A program made the translations under genes and the position numbers. This document shows, in pieces, positions 10,311-21,190 of a stretch of 64,000 bases of DNA (position 1 is the first letter of the stretch; each line of letters opens with the position of its first letter). The stretch covers positions 18,043,988 through 18,107,987 of the forward strand of contig OW203726.1 in NCBI GenBank assembly GCA_934045075.1. Direction: 5' to 3'. Under the pieces are notes generated by a model that saw nothing but the letters and a program-made list of their open reading frames with translations, was not told the origin of the DNA and did no database searches. Origin of the DNA: Yponomeuta sedellus. Taxonomy: Eukaryota; Arthropoda; Insecta; Lepidoptera; Yponomeutidae.

Positions 10311-10404
10311 TTAGCCATATACATTTCTTTATTTTTTCTATTCCGCATACATAAGTAGCAGCCCTCGTATGCTCCGTCAGCTCCGTCTCTTAGCTGAAAG
10401 TTTT

Positions 10405-10620
10405 TAACGCTAGTTCTATCCAACAGGGATTAGTTGGTTCAGTTGTAGCTGGCATGGTATTGGCTAAACCTAGTAAAAGCAATTACGGTTTGGTTGGACC
10501 TAGTTCTAGCCGGAATGATACCAGCTAAACCTAGTTTTACCCGAAAAAAATCGGTTAATACTAGATTTAACAAAGAGCCGATGGCAACACCTAGTTCTAA
10601 CCGGCTAAAACTAGGAGCAC
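10405..10620. repeat. cluster of CTAGTTCTA-type motifs
   Basis: Short motifs recur: GCTAGTTCTATCC, CCTAGTTCTAGCC, CCTAGTTTTACCC, CCTAGTTCTAACCGG and an inverted CTAAAACTAGG. Spacing is irregular. It may be the inside of a DNA transposon. No coding frame of note. Confidence 0.4.
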
Positions 10621-10699
10621 CCTTAGAGCACTCTTCGGGTTTTAGCCGTAACCTATTATCTCGTGTTAGTGTTTTTTATCCAACTTCTCCGTAACGGAT

Positions 10700-10798
10700 T
10701 TACCGATTTTTATGATGTTTTTTGTGCATATTTGGTAGGACGGAGAAAAAATCGTGGATAATCAATGTAGCAAAAAAATTTCTTCGGGCTCAGCTAGT
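10700..10798 (+). mobile_element. possible Helitron 3' end
   Basis: It ends CTTCGGGCTCAGCTAGT, resembling the Helitron ends at 12369 and 39702 (GGGTCAGCTAGT). The base following is A and not the expected T, and no 5' end was found. Confidence 0.3.
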
Positions 10799-10869
10799 AA
10801 AACTGTATCATTTGAGAAAATATGGTGGCGATTTTTCACTTACATTTTTCCACTACTAAAAATCTCGTG

Positions 10870-10985
10870 AGATCGTCCACGACCTTTTTATCAAGATGGC
10901 TGGAGGTGGCCATGAACAGGGAGGAGTGGAAAACGAAAGGGAGGCCTTTACCCAGCAGTGGAGCACAATCGATGCATCATAAAAA
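10870..10985 (+). mobile_element. LINE 3' end fragment
   Basis: It encodes a short LINE C-terminal tail ending in EAFTQQW (GAGGCCTTTACCCAGCAG) followed by a stop and A-rich DNA. Too short to place in a family. Confidence 0.5.
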
Positions 10986-11329
10986 AAACACTACATACTC
11001 AACCAAAGGGCAGCTGTACATGCAAATTTATTCGTTACGTCATACATTTTTGATAGCCCTGAGGCTACCGAAACAGCAAGACCCTCTGCTATCAACTCAT
11101 AAATAAAATGTTAAGTTTGCCATCAACTCGAAATAAAACGTTAACAGCTCAACCCGCTTGAGTCAGCACCTCTCTTTACCGGATCGTAATTTATACTGCT
11201 TCCCTGTTGCCATCCATTCGACGAGTTTTATAGATCGTTGATCGAAGGAAACGTGTGTTCAAATGTGAGCGTACTTGTAAAATAAAAATATAACACACCA
11301 AAAAATTATAGATAGACAAAAAGTCACTG

Positions 11330-11435
11330 ACTGGAAAAGGAGAACCGAAGATCGGGCTCAGTGGTGTGTCTTGGGAGAGGCCTATGTCCAGCAGTGGACT
11401 GACACCGGCTGATTATGATTGTGATGAAAAAGTTT
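11330..11435 (+). mobile_element. LINE 3' end fragment
   Basis: It reads WKRRTEDRAQWCVLGEAYVQ then QWTDTG and a stop, with a TGATTATGATTGTGATG tail. The same family, in minus orientation, is at 54655-54775. 5' truncated. Confidence 0.65.
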
Positions 11436-11460
11436 ATATGTAATACAAAGTAAAAAAAAG

Positions 11461-11661
11461 CAAAGTAGGTACTCGGGGCTGTAAGTGATGCAATTTACTT
11501 CAGCCAGATGTTGCTGCCTGTACGTAATACAGAGAATAGTGTAAAGAGGTTCGAAATTTCACTGATGCCGGTGAGTCGCCCATTAGCTCAGTTGGAAAGA
11601 GCGCTGGCACGGATAGCCAGAGGTTGCGGGTTCAAATCTCGGCATGGGTGGAATTTTTTTT
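11461..11661 (+). mobile_element. SINE family A, head and tRNA-like part
   Basis: It contains the head (GGTACTCGGGGCTGTAAG), the CTGATGCCGGTGAGTCGCCC junction and a tRNA-like block (11578-11650) with A-box AGCTCAGTTGG and B-box GGTTCAAATC. The usual tail is missing after GGTGGAATTTTTT. Confidence 0.75.
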
Positions 11662-12129
11662 AGACGTTTAAGTGTCTGGTGCAAAATACTTAAAACTTAA
11701 GGGAGTGCCCCAAGCGGCAAATCCCACAAACCCTAGTTTGGTTTTGATATAAACACGACTTGCCGGATCGCAATGTAACTTTAATATGTTTAGAGGACTC
11801 AAATTCAGGATACACAAAATGAGGATTTAATAATGGCACTTAGAATACAAATAAACTGACTAAAAATTTATTTGAGTCTAGTGAGAAATATCTATTCTAT
11901 AAGAAAGTCTCATAATTTCTATAAAAGGAGTGCTAAATTTTTTTTTTTATATTTGATTTGTGTCCTCTTAACATATATTATGGTTAATTTCTCCAGCGTG
12001 TCCTTTGTAAATTCAAACCAAAGTACTTTTGTATGGCAATCTCCTCGTGAGATACCCTCTTAAAAGGGACAATAACAAACGACAACATAACGCTGTCTTC
12101 GTGTTGAAACAATCAATCACTATATTTTT

Positions 12130-12172
12130 TTGTGAACAAGTGTGTGTGTGTGTGTGTGTGTATGTGTGAACG
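12130..12172. repeat. TG dinucleotide microsatellite
   Basis: About ten TG units at 12140-12162. Confidence 0.8.
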
Positions 12173-12184
12173 CTCTAGAATATA

Positions 12185-12369
12185 TCTTCTCTATAATAAA
12201 AAAATAATCGCTGAATGTGTTGGTAAGCGCAAATCTCGAGAGCAGCTAAACCGATTTCTTTAATTCTTTTTTTAGAATATTCCTTGAAGTACGAGGATGG
12301 TTCTTACGGAGGGAAAAATAAATAAAGAATCGTCTGTTTGGCGGTACGACGTTCGTTGGGTCAGCTAGT
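12185..12369 (+). mobile_element. short non-autonomous Helitron, complete
   Basis: It begins TCTTCTCTATAATA and ends GGGTCAGCTAGT, and lies between A (12184) and T (12370) as expected of Helitrons, which insert between A and T without target duplication. A short GC-rich hairpin precedes the end (GGCGGTACGACGTTCG region). At 185 bp it has no RepHel gene. Confidence 0.7.
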
Positions 12370-12659
12370 TGTTAATATTTTAGAGAGTTATGTAGTATTC
12401 AAGACTAATGCAGTTATACAATTAATAACAAGTTAAAAGTTATCTTTATAAACAGAATAATTGTCACAGTGGGCAACTTGCATCTCACTTAGATTGGAGT
12501 GACGAAGATATGTAGAAACATAAGGAAAACACTATATATATTTTTATCTCTATCATAATAACTTTGAGCTATATATTTATTTATTATTTCCTATGTATTG
12601 AATTTATTTATATTTACAGGTATTTAGTCTATGTAGTTTATTTTGTATACGTATATAGA

Positions 12660-12798
12660 ACCGTTTTTTACTGCTGTTCTGACTCTCCAAGGTTTGCTGG
12701 AAGAAATCTCTTACAGAGATGAGCTCGCCTTTGTACATATTGTTATTTCTTATGTAATATCCTATTCAATGTTTCGTGTGCAATAAAGTGTAATGAAG
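12660..12798 (+). mobile_element. LINE 3' UTR fragment
   Basis: CCAAGGTTTGCTGGAAGAAA, GAGCTCGCCTTTGTACAT and a terminal GTGCAATAAAGTG. The same 3' UTR occurs in minus orientation at 2140-2285 and, more diverged, at 47020 and 30880. No coding portion. Confidence 0.6.
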
Positions 12799-12904
12799 GA
12801 AAGTTACAAAATGGTCTTCCACGATTTCGAAAACCCTAAAAACAACAGAAATCGATTAAAGATGTTGATACGACCATCTAGGCTGTATATTCTTAAAAAT
12901 TGTT

Positions 12905-13370
12905 ATTACAGATATTAAGATTATCTTCTTTGGTCCTTTAACTCCTAGCGGAGCATAGGGCCTCAACCACAGATTTCCACGTCTGACGGTGGTCCGCGGC
13001 AGCCTCCAATTCAGGCCAGCTAGTGCCGATCGATTTGGCCTCTTGGTGTATTGATCTTTTCCAGGTGGTCCTTGGCCGCCCCCTCTTTCGGCTGCCCAAT
13101 GGGGTATACGTAACGTAAGTGCTTGTCTGGTCAGGCATCTCCTGTCGCGGCGTAGTGTATGTCCTATCCAGCGCCATTTCCTATCCAGGATTTCTAGGTG
13201 GACTGGTAGCTGATTGGAACACTTCCAGAGGTCCTGGTTCCATATTCTTTGTGGCCAGAATATCCCCAGTATCTGTCTGAGACATTTTTTAGTAAATACC
13301 TGGAGCCGGTGTGAGATATCTGAGCGCACGACCCAGGACTCGCGACCGTACAAGAGAACATATTAAGATT
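12905..13370 (-). pseudogene. LINE polymerase C-terminal fragment
   Basis: Two overlapping minus frames (13353-12856 and 13177-12938) together read YGRESWVVRSDISHRLQVF, CLRQILGIFWPQRIWNQDLW, WRWIGHTLRR and then RKRGRPRTTWKR. This is the conserved tail after the reverse transcriptase in RTE/L1-like retrotransposons. A frameshift near 13150 separates the halves. No endonuclease or palm motif remains. Confidence 0.75.
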
Positions 13371-13399
13371 ATAAAACAATAAAATTATGAAACATGATT

Positions 13400-13770
13400 T
13401 TCATTCCATTAGTGTCCCTAGTTAAGTCCCTAGTCCCTAGCGTGATAAAGGCTCTTGTCCCAATGCGGCTTAAGACAAGACCCTTTATCACGGAAACGCG
13501 TAGGAGGTATCGAGTAGAAATTAATAAACTGTATACTACTAGATCTACAGTCCCTTGAAGTTGAGAAATTTCAAGGAAATTTAGTTACGCAAACAAATGT
13601 TACGGCCGTTTATGTCACATAAAACGTAATACCATTTCAACACTCAAGGGAACCATAATTCTTGAGGTACTTCCCGTAGACCTAGAACTATGAAATTTGG
13701 CCCAAAATTCATAGGGTACTTCCCGTCGACCTAGAACTATGAGGCAAGTGGTATCGTCGTACACTACAAA
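13400..13770. mobile_element. decayed DNA-element fragments with hairpin
   Basis: A hairpin pairs 13441-13459 with 13474-13492 (18 of 19). Downstream, GGTACTTCCCGTAGACC and GGTACTTCCCGTCGACC occur twice at about 13666 and 13716 with CTAGAACTATGA after each. The wording resembles the element at 52621-53368. Family uncertain. Confidence 0.4.
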
Positions 13771-13805
13771 TACAGGAAACAATCTGAAAACTACACATTT
13801 ATTTA

Positions 13806-13880
13806 TGGATAGATAGAAAACACTTTATTGCACACCCAGTAAAAATAATTATAACTTTACACTTCTAATTAGGATCATAA
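13806..13880 (-). mobile_element. LINE 3' end
   Basis: On the minus strand it ends CAATAAAGTGTTTTCTATC, a LINE polyadenylation-like end with a TATC tail. No coding part. Confidence 0.45.
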
Positions 13881-14615
13881 AAAAATTGTCTGTGAAGTTC
13901 GGGAACAGCTCGGGAAAACTGTGAGAGTCGATTCTTAAACTATTTGTAATTATGCAAGTATCTATCTCCAAATTTGTACTAAACACTCAGTGCGCGAGTC
14001 CAACTTGTACTTACCTGATTTTTACATAATTAGTCAATACAATTACAAATATGTTTATTTCCAAATTAAAATCAAGTGCCGCCATTACAGTCTATTTTTA
14101 TCCTTATTTGTCCCATTTAGTAAACAAGATTCTAACCTCAAAATTGACATACAAAATAAGATATTCTCCAGCAAGTTCATGAACTTTGTTTATAAAATTG
14201 GCGATATCTAAAAAAGTGTTGAGTGTAACAATGTTGTAATAATGTAATTGGGTTAACTTCATTTATGGAAATATGGCAAATTTCGACTAAAAGTTATTTA
14301 TACTTTACCGGATTCCACCTGTTTACTAGAACGAACAAGAAAGCATAAAAAGACTGTAGTCAAGTGTGCCATCCATTAACCACTGCATTGCATTATTTGA
14401 ATTTAAAAGTAGGCAATTTTCACTTAGTGCAGAGTGTATCGGGAAGAAGAGTGTGTCACAGCCAATGTGTGCTCGAGCGCAGCTGTTGACATTACTAAGT
14501 GGCCCAGTGAGGGATGGGATGCTGTTTATTTACGTTACTTTATTGCCTTCAAGCCTGATGGATGAGCCCTAGAGTGTTTTTACTTGGACTGCCTCGTTGG
14601 TTTAACGGGTACCAC
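13881..14615. other. no recognised feature
   Basis: Frames at 13990-14211 and 14366-14572 (+) have no known domain and are most likely chance. Confidence 0.4.
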
Positions 14616-14619
14616 GCTT

Positions 14620-14729
14620 GACAATCAGGCACTACAGCGTCGGAGTGGTCCCTTCACCCATCTAGTGTGAGTGAAGATACCACTGGACGCTGTATAAATC
14701 ATCTCATTAAGTAGATGCAAAAAGGCCAA

Positions 14730-14760
<31 letters not shown>

Positions 14761-14762
14761 GT
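14620..14762 (+). mobile_element. SINE family D 3' part with ATT microsatellite
   Basis: It reads the family D 3' end in plus orientation: CACTACAGCGTCGGAGTGG, AAGTAGATGCAAAAAGG and a run of about eleven ATT units at 14729-14762. The head is absent. Confidence 0.65.
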
Positions 14763-16490
14763 AGGTTCGATTGCCATTGAAATTCACCGTACTTTGTTTT
14801 TACTTGAATTCGGGTTTCTGTAAGAAACTGTAAGGCTCGAAGCTTTTAGAATTGAATACAGAATCAGACTGGGTTTATTGACTGCCGAGTTTAATTTAAT
14901 AAACAAATAATAAAATCCTCTCCTCTCCGCTCTGGGGGCAGAAAGTTTGTGCCATAAAAGTTTTGACGTGGGTCCTGAAGCGAACCAAATGCTCGGGGTG
15001 GTTTCTCTCATATGTATAGAGTTTGGGGTAGGTAAACATGTAGGCATTTTTGGGTAACGACTTGGTGAGTAGGGTAAGGCCTGTTTACCCTATTCCTTCC
15101 CTCGTTGCTCTTTTTATTATTAGGTGGTAATAAAAAGTCTTAAATGTCAAATTTAACCCTCTTAAAGCAAAACCTTTGCGGAATAAAAGAATGCGACTAA
15201 ATTAGTATTGAATTACGAGAGTGCGTTTAATTAATTCAAATTTGAACTAATCGATTCGGGAGTACGATTGCTGTAAAGAAATTGAAAACCGTGGTATTTT
15301 AATCTATAAAGAAGTTTCCAGCAAACCAGCATGTCGATTCAGTAAGTTCGTTGATCACTTCGATGGTCACTTCGTCGGTCACTTCGTCGGTCACCTCGTC
15401 GTTCACCTCACACTCACTTATGAGTCACCTTAATTTGACCTTCAGAACCCGAAAATATGACATTCCTTGCATAGGGGTTGACACTAATATTATTTCAGTC
15501 GAAGTCGTAGGCTATAATTTGTTTCGCATGTTTTGGCAAAACGATGCTATATAAAAATCTTACAAACATGTTGCGCTGTCTAAAATTGTACAGTCTAAGT
15601 ATTTACTAGCCTAAATCTATTGAAATGTATAAAAAAGATTATATCATTGGCAGTATACAGTGTATCCAAGTCGCTGGCATAAGAAGCAATTCTCGTGGGG
15701 TTACCATACGAGTAAAATAAAAATGCCACGATTACTGATTTATTTGCTTACATATAGTTCAGTAATTCAGTAATTTTTATGCTTTAAAAATATAGGCAAT
15801 ACATTCCTTACACAATAATATCGAGCCTACTAGTGCGTACATTACAAAAAAAAACCATGACATCTGAACTAATGTTAAACACTGTATCTCAGACGTCAAC
15901 GCCAACTACCATTAGATTTCAAATAATAATATACACTGTATAATTAGGACATGCATTTATTAAATAAGGTTACACAATAAGTTGTACATAATTAGAAATT
16001 ATAAATGAATAAAATTAACAATATTCTTATCTTATTTTAACCTTAGCAAAAAATCGATAGGTGAAGTGTAATGGACGGTAAGTAAACGTGTGTAAAGTAG
16101 CAAGTATGAGGGAAAGAGGGGGGGGGGGGGGGTGGGGTAATTTCGTATGTGTTTGTGTTTGTGTAAACGGGGTGTGTTCGTGCTATGTATGTCTGTAGGT
16201 ATAGGAAAAATAAATTGAAACAAATGAGAAGAGAAAGATGAGGTACGATAACTTTATTTGTGGGCTAGGTTTTACTGTATGGGTTTTAGTATATTTTCCG
16301 TTATTTAATAGTTAAGACGAAGGAACTATTTTGTTGTTTGGGCTTTACGTTATTTTATTTATTAAAAGTGTATGAACCTACTACATAAAAATGACACCGG
16401 GAAAGTTTGGTTCTATGGGCTAACGTTTGGTATACTCTGTCGATTCTTAAGTACTAGGGAAACGTAGGTCATAGATGTGTTGTTTCTGTT
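14763..16490. other. no recognised gene; G-run and short repeats
   Basis: Four imperfect GGTCACTTCGTC repeats lie at about 15350-15410. A run of 14 G lies at 16117-16132 in a GT-rich stretch. The ORFs here (14784-15047, 15351-15554, 16032-16223) have no domain. Confidence 0.4.
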
Positions 16491-16520
16491 TAATAATTTT
16501 GTGAGGAAATCAATCAAGTC

Positions 16521-16790
16521 TCAATATAAAAGTGTAATCGAGTATCTGGCTGAACTACTAAGTATTACTTTTATCACAGCTCTGTAAGCTCTTTCAAGAC
16601 ATAACACGGAAGTCTGGGGAGCACGCCATACGCCTGTATCATACGTGTAGTCACCAATCCTAACTTGTCGCTCATTTATATTGCCTTGAAAGGGCAACTC
16701 TCCGATTCCAATGGTTTCTTGTTTATCCAGCAGAATGGGACCAGAGACAGTTTCGACAGCTTTGGAAAAATCCAAAAGCATATTATCTTT
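16521..16790 (-). pseudogene. LINE reverse transcriptase palm fragment
   Basis: The minus frame starts MLLDFSKAVETVSGPILLDK and later has RQVRIGDYT and RAPQTSVL, which are degenerate forms of the conserved palm blocks around 'DFSKAFDTV' and the 'PQGSVL' turn in CR1/Jockey-type polymerases. The aspartate pair and YADD are not present. Short and altered, so non-functional. Confidence 0.65.
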
Positions 16791-16924
16791 AGTTTTTTGC
16801 GTGTGATCGACAAGCTACTAATATCACACCGTTAGTAACATTGTTTATTAGACGCTTTATATGTGCGTCATATTAACATACATTAGCAAGTATTTGGTGA
16901 ACGGGTTTAGCTGCCGTGGATTTT

Positions 16925-17050
16925 CTTCTTCTACTTAAAGTGCTTCTCCATTACTTAAGGTTGGTAGTCAGCTCTTTACAGCGTTCTCTGTTCCGTGCAA
17001 TTCTGAATAGCTCTTCCGCGGTTTTAACGACGGTCCACTCTTTGATATTA
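16925..17050 (-). mobile_element. LINE C-terminal fragment
   Basis: The minus strand reads AEELFRIARNRERCKELTTN then a stop, a tail type frequent at the ends of non-LTR polymerases. No upstream domain was found. Confidence 0.5.
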
Positions 17051-18195
17051 CACAATCATGACGTCTTACTCCTTTTTATTTTGTAAATGATTCATTAAAC
17101 AAGTTGACTGACTCATTTACGAATCATTCATATAACAATATACGCAATTAACTTCATGGTTGAAGCCTGTATTACAATTTCAAATCGTCGATGGAACTGT
17201 AAAGATAACATTGTATAAGTCACTATTAACAGCTTCTCTATGTTCGCCTTCTTACAATATGTTATATAGTTCTATAATATAATAATAAAAAAACACACGG
17301 CAGATAATATAGATAAAATCTAGCAAGGCGAGAGTCAGACTCGAATACAAAGAGGGACGTATTAATCTATTCTGCGTTTTTTTTATTTCAGTAAACTATT
17401 TAGTGGGGAATTTCGCACATAGCCGAACTGTATTATTAATTTGTTACATGCTTTCGCCATAAGTAAATCAAAAACAGAAATCTTAAAAATTACGTTTCTT
17501 GGCTCTTTTGTTTCTTTTTATATTTTAGCGTTTCGGAGCGTTTAAATATGACATCTACATAATTTGGGTAGTTAGCACGCAAACACTGAGTGTGTTTTCA
17601 AGTAGACTTTACCGTTTCTTTATTTTTTTTTCTATTTACAGATAAAATCACTTTCTATTTAACATGAAATCACAGTAATTTGCACTCGATGTCATGTTAA
17701 ATAGAAAGTGTTATATGAACGTACTTACGCATAGAAGGTATTTTTTTCATATTTTTACTCCGTCACGGTTAGACCCAGTTTTTCCAAACTTTGGCAATAT
17801 TTTCCGGCCAGCATCTGGTCATACTTCACACACACACAAACGAATACTTTGCTTTTAAATCAAGACTTAATTCTACACTGGCGCTACGGCGGTGAAGAGA
17901 ACTACAAATGTCAATGAAAATGGTATTCTGAAGGTTCGATTCGCAGCTCACTTCGATCATGAACTCGCACATGAGTTCGATTACATCTGTCAAAATCAAA
18001 AGTTACTCTCCTATAAGTGAACTCACGATCGAATCCCATAATGTAGAACATAACTCATAATTTTTTGTTGAAACCAGTATTATTATAGTAATGGTTTGTA
18101 ACTCAGGCACATTTGTGAAGTTAAAGTAGAAATACCACTCGCTTACTGTGATTGATAGATAACATCGTAAAGAAACCTGACTAACTCGCTGTTCG
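17051..18195. other. no gene; short perfect inverted repeat
   Basis: 17649-17667 and 17692-17710 are perfect 19-base inverted repeats around a 24-base loop. From about 17875 to 18045 the DNA has GAACTCGCACATGAGTTCG and CTCACGATCGAAT blocks that recur near 24400-24445, so it is likely an old repeat. No coding frame. Confidence 0.4.
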
Positions 18196-18199
18196 CATA

Positions 18200-18275
18200 T
18201 CTGAGGTGGGCACGCGTGGTGATCAAGCCTATATTCTTTCTGAAAGAAGACCTGTGCTCTACAGTGGGATGTATA
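18200..18275 (+). mobile_element. SINE family E 3' fragment
   Basis: It has GTGGTGATCAAGCCTATATT, GAAAGAAGACCTGTGC and CAGTGGGATGT, matching the family E tail. Short and decayed. Confidence 0.4.
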
Positions 18276-18299
18276 TCATATGCTGTATATTTTAAGAAC

Positions 18300-18590
18300 A
18301 ATAATTATTATGAAGTAAGAAAGAATAAATATAATGTGGGTGGATTGGCGAATGTGAGTGGAATGACCGATAAGGAACGCTCCAGGCGAATATACTTCGA
18401 CCCCTAATTTATCGAATAGGGGACGTGATAGCAAAGGGCAGGATAAAAAGTACCCAAAACCGTCTGGCATGCAACGACTAATGAATGGCGATGAAGTGAA
18501 AGTAATTAACCAGGATCGTATAATAGCAACTGGCAGTCCCTGCATCTGCTCACCCCTCTGGGATACAGGCGTGCCCTTTTTTGATATCCG
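18300..18590 (+). mobile_element. LINE 3' end fragment (same family as 41079-41718)
   Basis: In broken frames it encodes a tail resembling the AGKGRP block of the family, then has the 3' UTR words CAGGATCGTATAATAGCA, GGCAGTCCCTG and CTCTGGGATACAGGCGTG. These recur at 34720-34795 and 41079-41240. Confidence 0.55.
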
Positions 18591-18696
18591 CCCTTTGTAT
18601 GTCCCCACTGCTGGGGCACGGGTCTTTTAAGGTTAGGTCATACTTCACCACGGGGCCAAGTCTGGGTTGATGGAGGATTATAAGACAGAGGCGGGC

Positions 18697-18881
18697 CTTA
18701 ACACGAAATGGCGGTCGTGGCACGCGACAACTGCAAGCGTCGACAAACGTCAACGGCTGCCGCTTACACGTTGACGGCTGCCGTCGACGCGCTAACGACT
18801 GCCGTCGAATGCCGTTGACGGCAGTTGACGCCATCCGTCGACGCTTGCAGTTGGCACGTGCCGTTCGTCTGCATGAGCCCT
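18697..18881. mobile_element. GC-rich hairpin insert, likely MITE
   Basis: Arms 18719-18744 and 18837-18862 are inverted with few mismatches. The 92 bases between repeat GCCGTTGACGGC and GTCGACG words and could fold further. GC content is well above its surroundings. It sits inside the family F element where CCTTAA and CCCTAA flank it. No protein coded. Confidence 0.55.
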
Positions 18882-18914
18882 AAGTTATCAAGCTGCCCAT
18901 AAGGCCTCTGACAT

Positions 18915-19311
18915 TCAGGTTGCAAACAGAAACCCAGCATGCTGAACTATGGAAAACGGAAACAAAATGCAAAGAAACCAGAGAGGCCCTACTAACAATA
19001 TCGAAACGCCTCACATGCAGCGATCTGCGCAAAGCTGTGGCACTTATGACGCTCCATTGACCACTGAATAAACACCTCCACGCTATGGGACTGACCGACA
19101 TCCCGTTATGTCGAGGATGCCTCAAGGAAGACGAAGGACCCGCCACGTGTCCATTCACTGTGAGAGCGTGGAAGTGCAACGAACATCGATAGCAGGAAAG
19201 CTGCTGGTGCTGGTGCACTGCTGGCTTTCTGAAAAAAGATTGGCTGACTGGAGTGATCTCGCAACGGCCCAACTATGAGGCTGAGTGCGGAAACAACAGG
19301 ATAAACTAACT
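18915..19311 (+). mobile_element. LINE 3' fragment with RNase H-type tail, nested in family F
   Basis: Flanked by AAGGCCTCTGACAT (18901-18914) and AAAGCCTCTGACAT (19312-19325), a target-site duplication with one change. The plus strand reads PLNKHLHAMGLTDIPLCRGC then LKEDEGPATC, the CxxC knuckle that ends R1/I/Jockey-type polyproteins after RNase H, followed by TAAACTAACTAA. 5' truncated, with one stop. Confidence 0.75.
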
Positions 19312-19676
19312 AAAGCCTCTGACATGGCTTAACGACTTCCATTACGCGATAGCCGGCGCCATCGCCTTAGCGTGCTTTGCGAAGCACGGAAGCGCTCGGA
19401 AAAAATATCACAAGCGGTAGTCACGAGACGGTCACCCATCCAGCACCTGACTATGCCTGTTGTAGCTTAATACAAAGTAATTGATTCCAATCATTCGGTT
19501 CGTCAAGGCTACGAGCGGGGTGGCCTTATGTTTGTGATATCACGAAGTAGGTTTAGATAAACCAGCTAGGTGACAAAGATGTAAATACACTGATACTGAG
19601 GCTATGTATTTGTTCAAATGTACAGCGAAATCCAAAAAGAAACAAAACCACGACCTCTGGCAGTACTTTGTACTTT

Positions 19677-19990
19677 AGATAGATATATAGATACAACATT
19701 TATTCACATAAGACACACACACGTATACAAAGCAAAGCAATACAAAACCAAATACAAGTCACAACACGAACAAAGCAATAACAAAAAAGTAGCATAAATA
19801 AAACGCAAAAAAACACAGAAAATAAGGCATACACGGTACTGTAGTGTACCTGGGCAATGTACCTACTGGACTGGAAGTGATCAACGTAGGTGTGGCAAAT
19901 GTGAATGGGCTCCGACTCAGCATGTGCTGAAAGTTCAGGAAGAACTTCAGCGCTGGTATTCTGCCGGTACCCGGTGTGAGCGGCATGCAG
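19677..19990 (-). mobile_element. probable LINE 3' end
   Basis: On the minus strand the region ends GTGAATAAATGTTGTATC and a TATC microsatellite, a polyadenylation-like LINE end. The 75-codon frame above it (19986-19759) is hydrophobic at its end and has no domain I recognise. Confidence 0.4.
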
Positions 19991-20155
19991 CGCTAAGAGA
20001 GCTGAGGTATGGTAGTCACAACTGCTATCGTACTGGAATAAATAGTGTAAAATCTGGTTGGAAATATCAGTATAAATTGTATTTTATTTAAGTATATTAT
20101 TGTATATATTTGCGTGAAATAACCACAGAAGTTAATGTAAGAAAAAAAAAATATA

Positions 20156-20319
20156 GTGATGCCGGGTAGTTGCCCATTAGCTCAGTTGGGAGAGCGCTGA
20201 CGTGGTTAGCCAGAGGTCGCGGGTTCAAGTCACGGCATGGGTGAAATTTTTAGCCTCTAAATAGGTTTTTAAATTCGTCCTTAGCACGGGCATTAAAAAT
20301 AAAAATAGTATAATCATGT
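20156..20319 (+). mobile_element. SINE family A, tRNA-like part and tail
   Basis: tRNA-like block 20173-20243 with AGCTCAGTTGGG and GGTTCAAGTC, then the tail TAGCCTCTAAATAGG and ATAATCATG. 5' head missing beyond GTGATGCCG. Confidence 0.8.
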
Positions 20320-20574
20320 GTTGCAATCTCAAGTACCTAAGTGGGCCATAATTTTTATATTTCGTGAAATCTATAACTTAAACGCAATTTGTTTTATTTC
20401 TGTATACATGTGTGACTAGATTATATTGTAATATACTTTAGTTTTGTTTACGTGTTTGTTTTATCGTACCTCAAAATTTACGGGTGATGCCCTAGGCCGA
20501 TAAGTAGTATATTCCAATAATGTGTGCAATGTTTATGTTTGGTTTTTGTGTAGGTTAACAGTGTTTTTTTTTTT

Positions 20575-21190
20575 TGTCTTGATAGGGGTTATACACTCCA
20601 TGAGGTACTAGCTCTGCTAGAAGATAAGGAATTTGAGCCGCAGTTGCTATACATTGAACCTTCAGAACCCGCAATTGACTCTGATCAAGATTCGGGCGAC
20701 GAAGAAGGGGTGGTTTTGTAATGATGTGACAGGTCGACAATTCAACGCTGGGTGTGAAGTGGTATTAGGGTCTTCACCTCTGTCAACACACCAATCACGA
20801 TAACAAAACGCAAAAATGTACGGGTGGTACCAAATATACAACCTGAAGCCGGATCTACTCGGACGTTGCGTTGATTTATTTCGGGAGCCACCCATGTTTC
20901 CCGAAGCAAATTTTAGTTTCCTTCGAGGGAAGTCTTCTACTGAATTTCTGGACTAATATTTTGGATTGTGTGTCTACAACCTTTTAGCAAACCAGCCGCA
21001 AAAGTATGCAACTTTTTTGAATTGCGCCGAACCGAAAATATCCACCGAAGAATTGAAAGCATTTATCGCAATTCCTATACTGTCGGATCATTACGGAATC
21101 ACTTCTTAGTTCCCAGCGAATCTCGTCGCAAATGTGCTTTGGAGATGTGCAAGAGACAGACAAGACTGTAATGCAATAAATGTGACGTAG
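20575..21190 (+). pseudogene. piggyBac-type transposase, N-terminal half, dead
   Basis: One frame reads LHEVLALLEDKEFEPQLLYI, then DSDQDSGDEEG (the acidic segment typical of piggyBac N-termini). After a TAA TGA pair and frame changes come LKPDLLGRCVDLFREPPMF, KYATFLNCAEPKIS and TEELKAFIAIPILS, the start of the DDE domain. The catalytic aspartates are beyond the end and absent. Several stops. An old, truncated copy. Confidence 0.85.

Larger units (their letters stand above)
7722..10367 (+). mobile_element. mariner element, split by two later insertions
   Basis: The ends are inverted (GGCTGCTACTTATGTA at the left, TACATAAGTAGCAGCC at the right) and flanked by TA at 7720-7721 and 10368-10369. 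Removing the two inserts leaves about 1.2 kb, normal for mariner. The plus strand encodes recognisable mariner transposase pieces in several frames, so it is dead. Confidence 0.9.
18592..19527 (-). mobile_element. SINE family F (5S-like), split twice
   Basis: The minus copy runs from the 3' end at 18592 to the head near 19527. It is interrupted at about 18697-18881 by a GC-rich hairpin and at 18915-19311 by a LINE piece. Core words (GTCACGAGACGGTCACCCATC, head CGAACCG region) remain. Confidence 0.75.

Noticed and set aside
11565..11600. CGAAATTTCACTGATGCCGG in family A as a hammerhead ribozyme core
   Set aside because: GAAA precedes CTGATG with almost no space for stems, and CTGATGA is incomplete.
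18880..19272. 130-codon minus-strand frame
   Set aside because: The plus strand carries the LINE tail with the CxxC knuckle. The minus frame is a shadow.
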